A DNA stretch of 47,866 nucleotides from a virus. A program made the position numbers and the translations under genes. The stretch covers positions 1 to 47,866 of IMG/VR virus record IMGVR_UViG_3300046522_000161, one strand, 5' to 3'. How positions within the stretch are numbered: position 1 is the stretch's first letter; each line of letters opens with the position of its first letter. Below are positions 31,893 to 40,549 of this stretch, piece by piece. A model generated the notes under the pieces. The model was not told where the DNA came from. It saw only the letters and a list, made by a program, of their open reading frames with translations, and made no database searches.

Positions 31893-32498
31893 TCAGTTCA
31901 GTTTGAAACCATTTGCTTTTCTGCTGCCATCGGCCACGACCGTCCCGTCTGCCACCAGGCCGTACTGGTAGCCGTCCACGGTGATCTCATGCCCCATCAC
32001 GGTCACGGCCCCGACGGTCGGACCGGCGTTCGTGATGACGGTCGGCACGATCTCAGACAGGTGCGAGCGCAGGTTTTTCGTGGCGTCCACCACGTCCTGC
32101 AGGCGCAGCATCCCGGCCTGCGGGATGCCCGATTGCTCGGCCGTCAGCAGCAGGCGGAACGTGTACGGCGCTCCCAGGGGCAGCTGACGGAACCATTCCT
32201 GGACCTCGACGCCGAACCACAGCGCGCTCACGGCCCGCTTGACGGCTCCGATAGTGCCCTTGTGGCGGTGGACGTAGATGCTGTCCGTGATGGCCTGGCG
32301 CTTCTGCGCCTCGGTCCATGACGTGTCCCATTCGTCCAGCGAATACGACCAGGCGAGCGACGGCAAAACCTGCGACGGCGCGGCGGCTGGCTGGTACAGG
32401 GTGCGGATCGGAACCGGCACATCGCTGATACGCGACGCGGCGGCGGCCAGCGCGATTTCCTGCGCGGTGGCGTTCGGCGGCAGCAGCTGGTTATTCAT
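31893..32498 (-). CDS. I: Baseplate/tail protein I
   Basis: The 201-residue protein (SLDEWDTSWTEAQKRQAITD, HRHKGTIGAVKRAVSALWFG) matches P2 gpI, which joins fibres to the baseplate. The start overlaps the J gene by 8 bases. Confidence 0.88.
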   Translation of the reverse strand: MNNQLLPPNATAQEIALAAAASRISDVPVPIRTLYQPAAAPSQVLPSLAWSYSLDEWDTSWTEAQKRQAITDSIYVHRHKGTIGAVKRAVSALWFGVEVQEWFRQLPLGAPYTFRLLLTAEQSGIPQAGMLRLQDVVDATKNLRSHLSEIVPTVITNAGPTVGAVTVMGHEITVDGYQYGLVADGTVVADGSRKANGFKLN

Positions 32499-33393
32499 TG
32501 CGCGTCGTGCTCACGGTCAGCGTGATGCCCGTGCAGTTCGCAGCCTGGGACACGCCGATGGCGATGCCGGCGGCCGGCGAAGTCAGGTTCACGTTCTGGA
32601 CGCCAGGCTGGTGCAGCTTGGCCATCAGGCCGGACAGCGAAACGTCCTGGCCCATGCGCTTGATGTCGATGGTGTGCGCGGTCACAGCGTCCAGCGCCGC
32701 CTGGCGCACCACGTCCGAATCCGGCCCAGGGTACAGGACCAGTTCGGCAGTGATGGCGTAGTTGACGATGTTCGCGCTGAACACGGACACGTTGTCCGTC
32801 ATGGGGCGGATTTCGTCCGCGTTCAGGGCCGCAGTCACGGTGTCCACCAGGTCGGCGTCGGCGGTGCCGTCACCAGTGCGGGACAGCACGTACACGCTGA
32901 CCTGGCCCGGCGTCGGGCTGGTCACGGAAACGTCCTTAACGTCGCCGTCGGCCGACAGGGCATGAAACACGTACGACCCTTCGCTGCCAGCGGTCGTGTA
33001 GCCTTCGAACGACAGCTGGATACGGCGGCGGAAATCGTCGTCGGCCTCATACGTGGCCGGCACAGGCGGGATCGCATCGGCGTCGCCGGCGTCCAGCAGC
33101 AGCCGTTCCACGTTGAAGTTCGCGCCGATGATGTCCAGGTCCGCGCCGACCGCGAAGGGCAGCATCAGCGCTTTCGCGGCGTCGTTCACGCGCTGGCGAA
33201 CGACCGTTTCGCGATAGGCAGCCGCTTCCAGCTGCTTGAACGCAGGGTCGCTTTCGACCAGGGCCGTGAACGACGGATCGCGCGCCTGGTAGTCGGCCAG
33301 CATGTCCGCCAGGATGGCTTCGAAGTCGATGGTTTCGATGACGGCGGGTGCCGGCAGCTTCGACAGGTCAACGGTGGTGAACGTCTTAGCCAT
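32491..33393 (-). CDS. J: Baseplate J-like protein
   Basis: The 300-residue protein (LADYQARDPSFTALVESDPA, YRETVVRQRVNDAAKALML, GSEGSYVFHALSADGDVKDV) matches P2 gpJ/BppJ-like wedge proteins. It is coupled to W (1-base join) and to I. It forms the baseplate wedge with W and V. Confidence 0.92.
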   Translation of the reverse strand: MAKTFTTVDLSKLPAPAVIETIDFEAILADMLADYQARDPSFTALVESDPAFKQLEAAAYRETVVRQRVNDAAKALMLPFAVGADLDIIGANFNVERLLLDAGDADAIPPVPATYEADDDFRRRIQLSFEGYTTAGSEGSYVFHALSADGDVKDVSVTSPTPGQVSVYVLSRTGDGTADADLVDTVTAALNADEIRPMTDNVSVFSANIVNYAITAELVLYPGPDSDVVRQAALDAVTAHTIDIKRMGQDVSLSGLMAKLHQPGVQNVNLTSPAAGIAIGVSQAANCTGITLTVSTTRNE

Positions 33394-33731
33394 TATTGAA
33401 CGATGATGCCTTCCAGCGTGATCGGCTTGCCGTCAGGCAGATAGTTCCCGGTGATGTCCAGCGTGACGCGGCCCGGCTCGGCGCTGCTGGCCTTGACCTG
33501 CGTGACCTGGATGCGTGGTTCCCAGCGCGCGAGCGCGTCCACGGTGGCGGCGTAGATGTCCGCCAGCGTGCCGCGATTCATCGGCGCATCGACCAGTTCG
33601 AACAGCCGGCTGCCGTAGTCGCGGCGCATCACGCGACTGCCAAGCGGCGTCGTCAGGATGTCCGTGATGGACTGGTACAGGTGATCGATGCCGGACAGGC
33701 TTTTGCCCGTCAGCGCGTGGGTTCCGTTCAT
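33393..33731 (-). CDS. W: Baseplate wedge protein W (gp25-like)
   Basis: The 112-residue protein (LSGIDHLYQSITDILTTPLG, RVMRRDYGSRLFELVD) matches gp25-like/P2 gpW lysozyme-fold wedge proteins. The ATG at 33731 lacks a good Shine-Dalgarno. It follows the V gene stop by 51 bases in the same frame, with no other stop, and the 18-nt element lies in that gap. Confidence 0.92.
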   Translation of the reverse strand: MNGTHALTGKSLSGIDHLYQSITDILTTPLGSRVMRRDYGSRLFELVDAPMNRGTLADIYAATVDALARWEPRIQVTQVKASSAEPGRVTLDITGNYLPDGKPITLEGIIVQ

Positions 33732-33763
33732 TAGCCCATTGTCGGGCCGGGCGCGGCTTGCCT

Positions 33764-33781
33764 CTTGTGGTGGGTTTCCCG
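33764..33781 (-). repeat. 18-nt dispersed junction element, copy 4 (V / W)
   Basis: It begins one base after the TAA of gene V and 32 bases before the W start. The 17-codon gap is in frame with both genes and reads A-G-N-P-P-Q-E-A. Apart from the TAA there is no stop between V and W. Confidence 0.85.
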
Positions 33782-33782
33782 C

Positions 33783-34511
33783 TTATTGCGGTGCGCCCGA
33801 TATGCCGCCGCCCGTCTGCACGCCCGTGTGCCTGTGGCTGTTGCCGATGTCGTGGCCGTTCGATGTGACGCCAGCCAGATTCGTGCCGCCCGTGACCTTG
33901 AACGTGCCGTTGATGGTCGCCGTATCGCCCGTGCCGCCGGTCATCGACATGCCGCCCTGGCCCGCCAGCAGTCCCTGCACGGTCACTGCGCCCGTGAACA
34001 GCGACTGCGGCGCGTCCACGGTCAGCTGCGGCGTCGTCAGCGTGGACTGGCCCGCCTCCAGCTTCAGGGTCGTGCTGCCGATGTGCGCCGTGATGTCGGT
34101 GTTCTTCAATACCAGCGTTGCCGCGCCAACGTGCAGCGTCAGGTCGCCGGCCGCTGGGATGTCCAGGACGTAGTGGTGCCCGGCGCGGTCGTAGTCCTGG
34201 AACGCGCCATCGCTCCACTGGTAGCGGGTGCGGTCCTTGCTGTTGGCCGGCGCTGGGTGCGTGTCCTGCGGGATCGCGCCCATGATGGCGGCTGCGGCCA
34301 GTTCGCCCGACGGGGCCAGGACGATGACCTGTTCGCCGACCTCGTGCGCCGACCAGCTGCGGTCGCCGCCTGCGCGGGTCGTGCCCCACGGCAGCCAGTC
34401 GGTGGTGATGTCGCCCAGGTCCACTTTCGCGCGCGCGTTGGCCTCGTCCAGTTCGGCGATGGTGCCCACGCGAACGATGTTCGCCAGGCGGCGATCCAGT
34501 TCGCCGATCAT
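33783..34511 (-). CDS. V: Baseplate assembly protein V
   Basis: The 242-residue protein has the OB-fold start (NIVRVGTIAELDEANARAKVDLG), a central DWLPWGTTRAGGDRSWSAHEVGEQV segment, a beta-prism C-terminal half, and GHDIGNSHRHTG near the tip. This matches Phage_base_V spike proteins of P2-like phages. The His-x-His near the end may coordinate metal at the spike tip. Confidence 0.9.
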   Translation of the reverse strand: MIGELDRRLANIVRVGTIAELDEANARAKVDLGDITTDWLPWGTTRAGGDRSWSAHEVGEQVIVLAPSGELAAAAIMGAIPQDTHPAPANSKDRTRYQWSDGAFQDYDRAGHHYVLDIPAAGDLTLHVGAATLVLKNTDITAHIGSTTLKLEAGQSTLTTPQLTVDAPQSLFTGAVTVQGLLAGQGGMSMTGGTGDTATINGTFKVTGGTNLAGVTSNGHDIGNSHRHTGVQTGGGISGAPQ

Positions 34512-35053
34512 GGGAACACCTTCACGTAGTCATCGATGTGCGGCACGCCGATGTCGGGCGCGGTGCCCAGGAACACCTGCGTGATCTGCGGCCCCTCGCC
34601 GGCCCACACGGACTGGCCGAAGTGCAGAACGTGGGTCCACTCGACGCGCCAGACTTCGTACTGGTCCAGGACCGGGTGGAAGTCGTCGCGGTAGCAGCCG
34701 ATGACTCGGGCCGGGCCGGACTTCGCCGGCGGCCAGCGCAGCTGCTTACGGAGGAACGCGGCGAACGCCGTTGCCAGCTTGCGGGCTTCCTGCTTGGCCC
34801 TGGGCGTGCGCATGCCGACGACGAATCGCGCCTCATAGCGGGCCAGAAGCGCCTGCTGTTCGGTGCCAGGGTCGTGTGCGTCGGGGTCCGAATCCATGTC
34901 GGCGCAGTCAAGGAAACAACACGGGACCGGCACGTCGTTGCGGTCGATTTCATCGAAGCTAACACGCTTCAGCGCAGGGAACGCCGTCGCGATGGCGGCT
35001 TCCATGGCCGCGTGCAGCGCGTCCAGATCGCATTCGGTTATCGTGTCCGCCAT
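34508..35053 (-). CDS. Tail terminator/completion-like protein
   Basis: The 181-residue protein opens ITECDLDALHAAMEAAIATAF, has PVPCCFLDCADMDSDPD and KLATAFAAFLRKQLRW, and ends DIGVPHIDDYVKVFP. It lies between the gpZ-like and V genes, where contractile phages place tail terminators or stabilisers. The family name is not certain. Confidence 0.6.
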   Translation of the reverse strand: MADTITECDLDALHAAMEAAIATAFPALKRVSFDEIDRNDVPVPCCFLDCADMDSDPDAHDPGTEQQALLARYEARFVVGMRTPRAKQEARKLATAFAAFLRKQLRWPPAKSGPARVIGCYRDDFHPVLDQYEVWRVEWTHVLHFGQSVWAGEGPQITQVFLGTAPDIGVPHIDDYVKVFP

Positions 35054-35553
35054 TTCAGTTCGTGTTCGAAGGTTTTCCAGAATTGCCGCTCAAACTCGGC
35101 GCTCATGATGCCGTCAGCGGCGATGGTTTTTTCGGCGGGCTTTTCGATGGCGTCGCTTTGCTTCTGGATTGGCAGCCGGGCCGCGCCGGTTCTCTTGAAA
35201 ACCTGCTTCGTTGCGATGAAACCGCCCTTGACGAACCGGCCGCCCTGCGCTGAAACGCCGGACCCGGTTTCCTTGGCTTTCAGCCAGATCAGATCGACCG
35301 GGTTCAGGCCGTACCAGACCTTGGCCACGCCGCCGTCCGGCGTCTGCTTGAACTTCACGGCGCGCAGGCGACGGCGGATGATGGCCTGCTGCATGCGCAG
35401 TTCCTTGGACAGCCCTTTGACCGATCGCACGCGCAGCCATGCGGCCATCTTGTTCAGCGTGCTGCGCAACGCTAGGCGTGCCTGGTCTTCCGTGGCGGCC
35501 ATGTCCAGGACCATCTGGTCCAGCTGGTGCCCGTCAATCTCCAGGTCGATCAT
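35038..35553 (-). CDS. Minor tail protein Z-like
   Basis: The 171-residue protein (TEDQARLALRSTLNKMAAWL, RSVKGLSKELRMQQAIIRRR, GGRFVKGGFIATKQVFKRTG) matches the lambda Minor_tail_Z family. This family closes the tail-to-head connection. It overlaps both neighbours. Confidence 0.8.
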   Translation of the reverse strand: MIDLEIDGHQLDQMVLDMAATEDQARLALRSTLNKMAAWLRVRSVKGLSKELRMQQAIIRRRLRAVKFKQTPDGGVAKVWYGLNPVDLIWLKAKETGSGVSAQGGRFVKGGFIATKQVFKRTGAARLPIQKQSDAIEKPAEKTIAADGIMSAEFERQFWKTFEHELKWRTR

Positions 35554-35858
35554 TGCGCCGCCAGGATGATGGCGGCCATGCCGGTGCCGTCGGCCTTGGG
35601 CGTGGTCAGCACGTCGTATGTCGCGCCGGCCACGGTGACGGCATCGCCGCGACGGACGCCGGCGGCGTCGCTGGCCGTCACGGTCAGCGTCACCTGGTTG
35701 TCGTCGCGGTCGTAGCCGCCCAGCTTCGCGGTCAGGGACGGGTCGTCAAACACGCCCTTGATGTCGCGCGTGCCGCCGGCCTGGAACTGGACGACCGCAG
35801 GGACGGCGAAGTCGTCCAGCTGCAGGAAGTCGTCCAGGTTGTCCCAGGCCGGGTTCAT
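35550..35858 (-). CDS. Head-tail joining protein, FII/Phage_attach-like
   Basis: The 102-residue protein has ALTVTASDAAGVRRGDAVTVAGATYDV in slightly varied form, the beta-sandwich seen in lambda FII-type attachment proteins. It follows the capsid accessory genes in the normal head-connector order. Confidence 0.68.
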   Translation of the reverse strand: MNPAWDNLDDFLQLDDFAVPAVVQFQAGGTRDIKGVFDDPSLTAKLGGYDRDDNQVTLTVTASDAAGVRRGDAVTVAGATYDVLTTPKADGTGMAAIILAAQ

Positions 35859-35861
35859 GGC

Positions 35862-36245
35862 TTAGACGCCCTGCGCCTTCGCGATCAGCGAAACGCCAGC
35901 GGTCACGGCCGGCGACGTGCCGCCCAGGGTCTGCACGGCGCGGATGTAGCGCTTCAGGTCTTTGGTGATGAATTCGATGACCTGCGACGATGCGGCAGCG
36001 TTCGTGACCTGGGCGAACACCAGGTTGCCGCCGCCCGGCGACACGGTGGCGTCGGTCCAGCCGGTCGCGCCATCGGCGCTGTGCTGGATTTTCACGTCCA
36101 GGGTCTGCGTCGCGCCTTCGGTCGCGCCGGAATTCAGGGCGATCATCGCGCGGCCGTCATAGCTGCGCAGGTCGATTGCCGGGCCGTTGGTGGTTGCGGT
36201 GATGCGGGCCGGGACGACCAGCGGTTTCACTTGCAATGCGTTCAT
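35862..36245 (-). CDS. Capsid-associated or connector protein
   Basis: The 127-residue, probably beta-rich protein (PARITATTNGPAIDLRSYDG, QHSADGATGWTDATVSPGGG, VIEFITKDLKRYIRAVQTLG) lies directly after the capsid gene. It may decorate the head or act as an adaptor. Its family is not certain. AAGGA precedes the start. Confidence 0.65.
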   Translation of the reverse strand: MNALQVKPLVVPARITATTNGPAIDLRSYDGRAMIALNSGATEGATQTLDVKIQHSADGATGWTDATVSPGGGNLVFAQVTNAAASSQVIEFITKDLKRYIRAVQTLGGTSPAVTAGVSLIAKAQGV

Positions 36246-36269
36246 GGGGTGGATTCCTTGGTGGTGAAA

Positions 36270-36503
36270 TTATTTCTTGGCCTTGGCCGGCGCTTCCGGC
36301 TCGGCATCGGCTTCCGGCTCGCCGTCAGCATCCGCTTCCGGCTCGTCGGCCACGCCGTCTTCGGCGGTCGCCGGGCGGGCCTTGCCACGGTCCAGCAGGT
36401 CGCGGGCCTCGGCGTTCGTGACTTCCACGATGTCGCCTTCCACGGCCATGTCGCCGGCCAGCATGAAGGCCGACGTGACGACCAGGTGAACGTTCTGTTT
36501 CAT
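36270..36503 (-). CDS. Acidic small head protein
   Basis: The 77-residue protein has an N-terminal VHLVVTSAFMLAGDMAVEGD fold and an acidic C-terminus of alternating E/A/D-P repeats (EADADGEPEADAEPEAPA). Similar small acidic proteins occur beside capsid genes in lambda-like heads. GAGG lies upstream of ATG 36503. Role in assembly is inference. Confidence 0.62.
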   Translation of the reverse strand: MKQNVHLVVTSAFMLAGDMAVEGDIVEVTNAEARDLLDRGKARPATAEDGVADEPEADADGEPEADAEPEAPAKAKK

Positions 36504-36527
36504 GGTGAAATTTCCTCGATCTTAGAA

Positions 36528-36555
36528 AAATGGCCGCCGTGGTGGGCGGCCATTT
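36528..36555 (-). terminator. Intrinsic terminator/attenuator after the major capsid gene
   Basis: On the - strand AAATGGCCGCC (36555-36545) and GGCGGCCATTT (36538-36528) form an 11-bp stem followed by TTTTT. It is 22 bases past the capsid stop. Attenuation there would let capsid message exceed downstream tail message. Confidence 0.82.
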
Positions 36556-36576
36556 GCGTCAGACAGTCAGCCCGCG

Positions 36577-38448
36577 TTAGCGGCCCAGGGTGAACGAAGC
36601 GGTGCGGCGCACGGCCACGTCCACGTCCTGGAAGGCCACCAGGCGGATGCGGCCCTTCTTGCTGCCGGTGTACGGATCGACCATCAGTTCCAGGCCGCCC
36701 CACATGCCGATCAGCAGGTCCGCGAAGTTGCCGAAGAACACATCGCCGGCCGCGATCTGGTTGGTGATGTCGGTGCTGTAGCCGTTGACGGTCTTGCCCG
36801 GCTCCCAGATGGTCGCGTCGCTGGAGCTAGTCGGGAATTTCAGCGCGGTCTTGGCGTAGCCACGGAACCCGGCGTTCGCGATGTAGACCATGCTGTCCAC
36901 GTCGGCGTTGGACAACGCGATCTGCGTTTCCATGTCCACCAGTTCCTTGTAGGTCGGCTGACCAGCGGTGGCGAACGCCTTGGCGTTGATGCCGGTCTGG
37001 TTGGCCAGGCCCAGGGGCTGGTGGTCGCTGCCGGTGCCGTAGAAACCGGCCTTGTCGATGGTCAGGGCCAGCTGGGTCGCCAGGTCGTAGCGCAGCATGG
37101 CCTCGATATCCAGGCTCGACTGCATCATCAGCTTGCGGGTGATTTCGCTGAACGCCGCGACGGTCTTGGCGGACATCGAAATCTGGCCCAGGCCGATGCC
37201 GGTTTCGCTCGCGTCGTCGTCCTCGCCCAGCCAGTAGCCCTGTGCGGCTGCGGTCTGGCGCGGGATGTCGATGGTGCCCTTCAGGCCGCCCAGCGCGCGG
37301 GCGTGCTGGAACAGCACAGCCTTGTTGCGCAGGATGTCGATGAACGAACTGGTCAGCATCGTGTTCGCGATGCTGTAGCCGCCCGTGTCGGCGTTGGTCG
37401 CGCCCGACGAATTAGAATTCATCGCGCGGGTCAGCACGTCCGACGGGATCATGAAACGCTCGGTTTCACGGCCGGCTTTCTTGGCGGCGGCGCGGGACGC
37501 TTCGAATTCGTACGCCGCGTCTTCCTGGGCGCGCTTGTCGGTCGGCTCCACCAGGGCGCGGACGACCTTCAGCAGCGAGAACTGGCGCACTTCCTTGTCG
37601 CTCAGGCCGATGTTCGCGTCTGCGGACTGATCGTTCAGGGCGCGCTGCTCGCGCTTGTTCTGCGCATCCAGCAGGATTTCGCGGAAGTCTTCCACGGTCT
37701 TGCCGTCGGTCAGGGCGGTGCGCGCCAGTTCGGAATAGCCGAACTTCTCGCCCATTTCGGTGATCTTACGAACGCGCTCGCGTTCAACGTTCTGGCCAGC
37801 AGTGCGGTCAGCCGCTTCCTTTGCTGCGATTTCTTCAGGGGTCATGTGTCGATGGTCCTTAACGGTAACTGGTACTGCTGGTTTTGACGAAGTATCCGCC
37901 GGGCTGGCGGGGTCATCTTGTGGTGGGTTTCCCGCACTGCGGCCCACGCCAACGTCGTCATCGGCAGGCACGCTGACCATGCTGACTTCGTAGGGCTGCC
38001 AGGCGGTGATGCGGTACACGTCGATGCCGTCGCGCTCTTCCACCAGGCGCATGCCGGTGACGCTGTAGCCCACGGAAACCTTGGTTGTGATGCCGTCCAC
38101 GATGTCCTGGAACAGCTTGTCGCCTTCCTCGCTGCGGCTGAACCGCGCCGTGCAGCGCGCGATCCGGTCGCCGTCGATGCGGGCGGACCCTTCGACCACG
38201 ACGCCGCGCTGGTCGCGCAGGTCGTGCATCCACAGGATCGGTGCGCCGTTGTTCAGGCGGCTGAAATCAATTTCGCCAGCGTCGTGGCCCAGCACTTCGA
38301 TGCCGTACCAGCGTTCGACCTTTTCGGTTTCGCTGGAAAACGACAGTTCGATCGTGCGGGCGTCCTGGTCGATGCTCGACACGGTGGCGTCGCGGCGCAG
38401 GCCGCCACGCTCCGCGATCTCTTTCAGGCGGGTCGCAATTTTGTCCAT
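36577..38448 (-). CDS. HK97-type prohead protease fused to major capsid protein
   Basis: The 623-residue frame has a U35-like protease at residues 1-165 (EVERWYGIEVL, MHDLRDQRGVVV with His75, TTKVSVGYSV with Ser125). It is followed by a linker with GNPPQD at 173-178, then a capsid scaffold/delta region and the HK97 capsid core (DTGGYSIANTMLTSSFIDIL, LGGLKGTIDIPRQTAAAQGY, IWEPGKTV). Separate protease and capsid genes are the rule; here the protease stop is missing. An internal ATG at 37845 with AAGGAC 9 bases upstream could make free capsid. The 18-nt element lies 71 bases before that ATG. Confidence 0.9.
   Translation of the reverse strand: MDKIATRLKEIAERGGLRRDATVSSIDQDARTIELSFSSETEKVERWYGIEVLGHDAGEIDFSRLNNGAPILWMHDLRDQRGVVVEGSARIDGDRIARCTARFSRSEEGDKLFQDIVDGITTKVSVGYSVTGMRLVEERDGIDVYRITAWQPYEVSMVSVPADDDVGVGRSAGNPPQDDPASPADTSSKPAVPVTVKDHRHMTPEEIAAKEAADRTAGQNVERERVRKITEMGEKFGYSELARTALTDGKTVEDFREILLDAQNKREQRALNDQSADANIGLSDKEVRQFSLLKVVRALVEPTDKRAQEDAAYEFEASRAAAKKAGRETERFMIPSDVLTRAMNSNSSGATNADTGGYSIANTMLTSSFIDILRNKAVLFQHARALGGLKGTIDIPRQTAAAQGYWLGEDDDASETGIGLGQISMSAKTVAAFSEITRKLMMQSSLDIEAMLRYDLATQLALTIDKAGFYGTGSDHQPLGLANQTGINAKAFATAGQPTYKELVDMETQIALSNADVDSMVYIANAGFRGYAKTALKFPTSSSDATIWEPGKTVNGYSTDITNQIAAGDVFFGNFADLLIGMWGGLELMVDPYTGSKKGRIRLVAFQDVDVAVRRTASFTLGR
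37917..37934 (-). repeat. 18-nt dispersed junction element, copy 5 (protease / capsid)
   Basis: It is in frame inside the fused protease-capsid gene and reads A-G-N-P-P-Q-D. A -1 slip at its GGGAAAC would meet TGA 6 codons later and release the protease alone. It lies where a protease-capsid gene junction would normally be. Confidence 0.85.
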
Positions 38449-39998
38449 CAGGTAGCTTTCGGGGTGGATTCAGCAGCGGGTTTCGGTGGCGGCGGCACGG
38501 GCTTGCCCATCGCCAGCAGCACCAGGTCGGTGGCCGTCTTTTCTTCGATGCCCTCGGCCATGTAGGCGTCGATCATCGCGCGCACGTCGCGGGCGGTTTC
38601 GACGCGGACGGCGTGGGGGTCGCGGCCCTGCTCGCGGATGATCTGGCTGGGCGACGCCAGGCCGTGGCTGATCGCCTCGACAGCGCCGTCCACGTCCGCG
38701 CGCGGGTCGATCCACTGCCAGCGGCGCGGCTGCCAGCACACGGCCTTGTAGCGGTCGATTTTCTCAGCCGGCAGGGCCAGGCCATCTTCGGTCGTGATCC
38801 GGCGGCGCAGCAGCGCTTCCGGCAGCCAGGATTCGAACACAGGCTGAATCAGGCTTTCGATCAGCCATTCCTGCAGTTCCTTCCAGTGCTCGCGGCTGTC
38901 CAGCGTGCCCTGGCGGATCGAACTGAAGTTCACGCCTTCCAGGTCGGCCGCCAGTTCGTTGTAGGGCACGCTGACGCCGGCCGCGAACGACCGCAGGACG
39001 TGCTTCATGAACGGGCCGAACTCGCCGGCAGGGTATGCCGGGTTGAATTCCTTCATAGTCAGGCCAGCTGGCAGTTCGTGGAACGTGCCCGCCTCGGCCT
39101 CGATTTCCGGCGCTTCGTCGTCGGCGTCCGCCGGCCCCATGCCAGGTTCCCACTGCAGGAAGCCCATCTTGGCCGCGCCAATGCGCGCGTTCACGATGGC
39201 GGCGTCTTCGAAGCCCTGCAGCTGCTTCATGCGGAACAGTGACGTGGCCATCCACGGCAGGCCGCGCTTCTGGCCTACGATTTCTTCCAGGTAGCCATGG
39301 ATGATTTCGTCGGCGGGGATGCGGTGAAATGAATTGCCGGCGTACTGGTAGTTCCAGAACGCGTTCGACTCTTTCACCACGTTGAAATAAAACGCCTGCG
39401 GTCGGCCGAACTCGTTGTATTCGATGCCGGAACGGATGAAATTCCCGCCTTCCAGGTCGTAACGGTCCAGGTCGATAGGGCAGCGCTGCGGGTCCAACAT
39501 CTGCAGGGCGAAACCGTACTTGCCGGCTTTCTTCCCGTAGATTTTCCGAAACATGAATTCGCCGTCCTTGGCCGCGCTGACGACGGCGGCGGCCTGGATG
39601 GCGCGCCAGCTGTTCTTCCCAGCGATGTCGGCGGTTTCCCTGTGGCCCCAGTCGGCGAACGCGGCTTCGATGGCCCGGTTGGACTCGGCGTCCAGGGTTC
39701 CGTCCTTCAGCTTCACTTCACCGTGCAGCGTCACGCCCTGCGGCCCGACGATGTTCGTCCGGCACAGGGCCAGGAACTTGCGGGCGTAGTCGTTGTTCGC
39801 GCATTGCTCGCGCGAGCGGGCGACCAGGATGCGCTGGTGCAGCCGGATGATTGTTTCAGCCGGGACCGGGTGCGAACCCCAGTCGGCGGTCAGGCGGTCG
39901 GATTTCGCGCTGTCGAACATTCGCAGCGCGGCGCGCGCGTTGGCGAACCGGCGCGGCTGTTTTTCGGCTGGCTGCCGCTTCCAGAATTTCAGGTTCAT
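38448..39998 (-). CDS. Portal protein (lambda family)
   Basis: The 516-residue protein (RFANARAALRMFDSAKSDR, IGAAKMGFLQWEPG, SVPYNELAADLEGVNFSSIR, YKAVCWQPRRWQWIDP) matches lambda gpB-type portals. It stops 1 base from the capsid start. It forms the DNA entry ring. Confidence 0.92.
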   Translation of the reverse strand: MNLKFWKRQPAEKQPRRFANARAALRMFDSAKSDRLTADWGSHPVPAETIIRLHQRILVARSREQCANNDYARKFLALCRTNIVGPQGVTLHGEVKLKDGTLDAESNRAIEAAFADWGHRETADIAGKNSWRAIQAAAVVSAAKDGEFMFRKIYGKKAGKYGFALQMLDPQRCPIDLDRYDLEGGNFIRSGIEYNEFGRPQAFYFNVVKESNAFWNYQYAGNSFHRIPADEIIHGYLEEIVGQKRGLPWMATSLFRMKQLQGFEDAAIVNARIGAAKMGFLQWEPGMGPADADDEAPEIEAEAGTFHELPAGLTMKEFNPAYPAGEFGPFMKHVLRSFAAGVSVPYNELAADLEGVNFSSIRQGTLDSREHWKELQEWLIESLIQPVFESWLPEALLRRRITTEDGLALPAEKIDRYKAVCWQPRRWQWIDPRADVDGAVEAISHGLASPSQIIREQGRDPHAVRVETARDVRAMIDAYMAEGIEEKTATDLVLLAMGKPVPPPPKPAAESTPKAT

Positions 39999-40543
39999 GT
40001 CGGGCAGACGAAGCGAACGCGGACGCTGCGGCCATAGGCCGACTGGCCGCGCGCCTTGCGCTGTTCCTGCGCCACGATAGTGCGGTACGTGTTCCGCAGC
40101 AGCAGCAGGTCAGCGATGGGCGTGCGCCACAGTTCGCGGTTGTTGATCGTGTAGCGCTGCTGGTCCTGGGTCGCGCGCTTTTCCAGCACGGCTTCGATGT
40201 TCGCCAGGACGATGGCGGCGTGCGTGCGGATTTCCGAACCAGCCTGCAGGCTGGCCATGTCCGGCTTGATGGTGATGTAACCGGCTTCGACCTCGGCCAC
40301 GTCGGGGCCGTTCTTGGCGCGCACCGTGTAGGCGTAGTCGCCAGGCGGCCAGGCAGCCGTTTCCGATGCGGTCGCGACGATGATGTGTTGGTTGCCGGCG
40401 GTCGTGCCGGTCAGGTCGATAGCGGACGGCCCCCGCAACATCGCCGTGAACACCCAGCCTGCTGCAGCCGGGTACGCGGTCGATGTCGCGGTGGCTTCAA
40501 ATGTCAGTCCCGCAGAAAAACTGCCCGGAAGAATCGAATTCAC
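39995..40543 (-). CDS. Head-associated protein between terminase and portal
   Basis: The 182-residue protein starts at GTG 40543 (MNSILPGSF). An Ig-like beta N-terminus (FTAMLRGPSAIDLTGTTAG, PPGDYAYTVRAKNGPD) precedes a helical C-terminal half (IRTHAAIVLANIEAVLEKRATQ) that ends in a basic tail. The C-terminal helices could connect to the portal or head, in place of lambda gpW. Exact role unknown. Confidence 0.65.
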   Translation of the reverse strand: MNSILPGSFSAGLTFEATATSTAYPAAAGWVFTAMLRGPSAIDLTGTTAGNQHIIVATASETAAWPPGDYAYTVRAKNGPDVAEVEAGYITIKPDMASLQAGSEIRTHAAIVLANIEAVLEKRATQDQQRYTINNRELWRTPIADLLLLRNTYRTIVAQEQRKARGQSAYGRSVRVRFVCPT

Positions 40544-40549
40544 GTCGCC

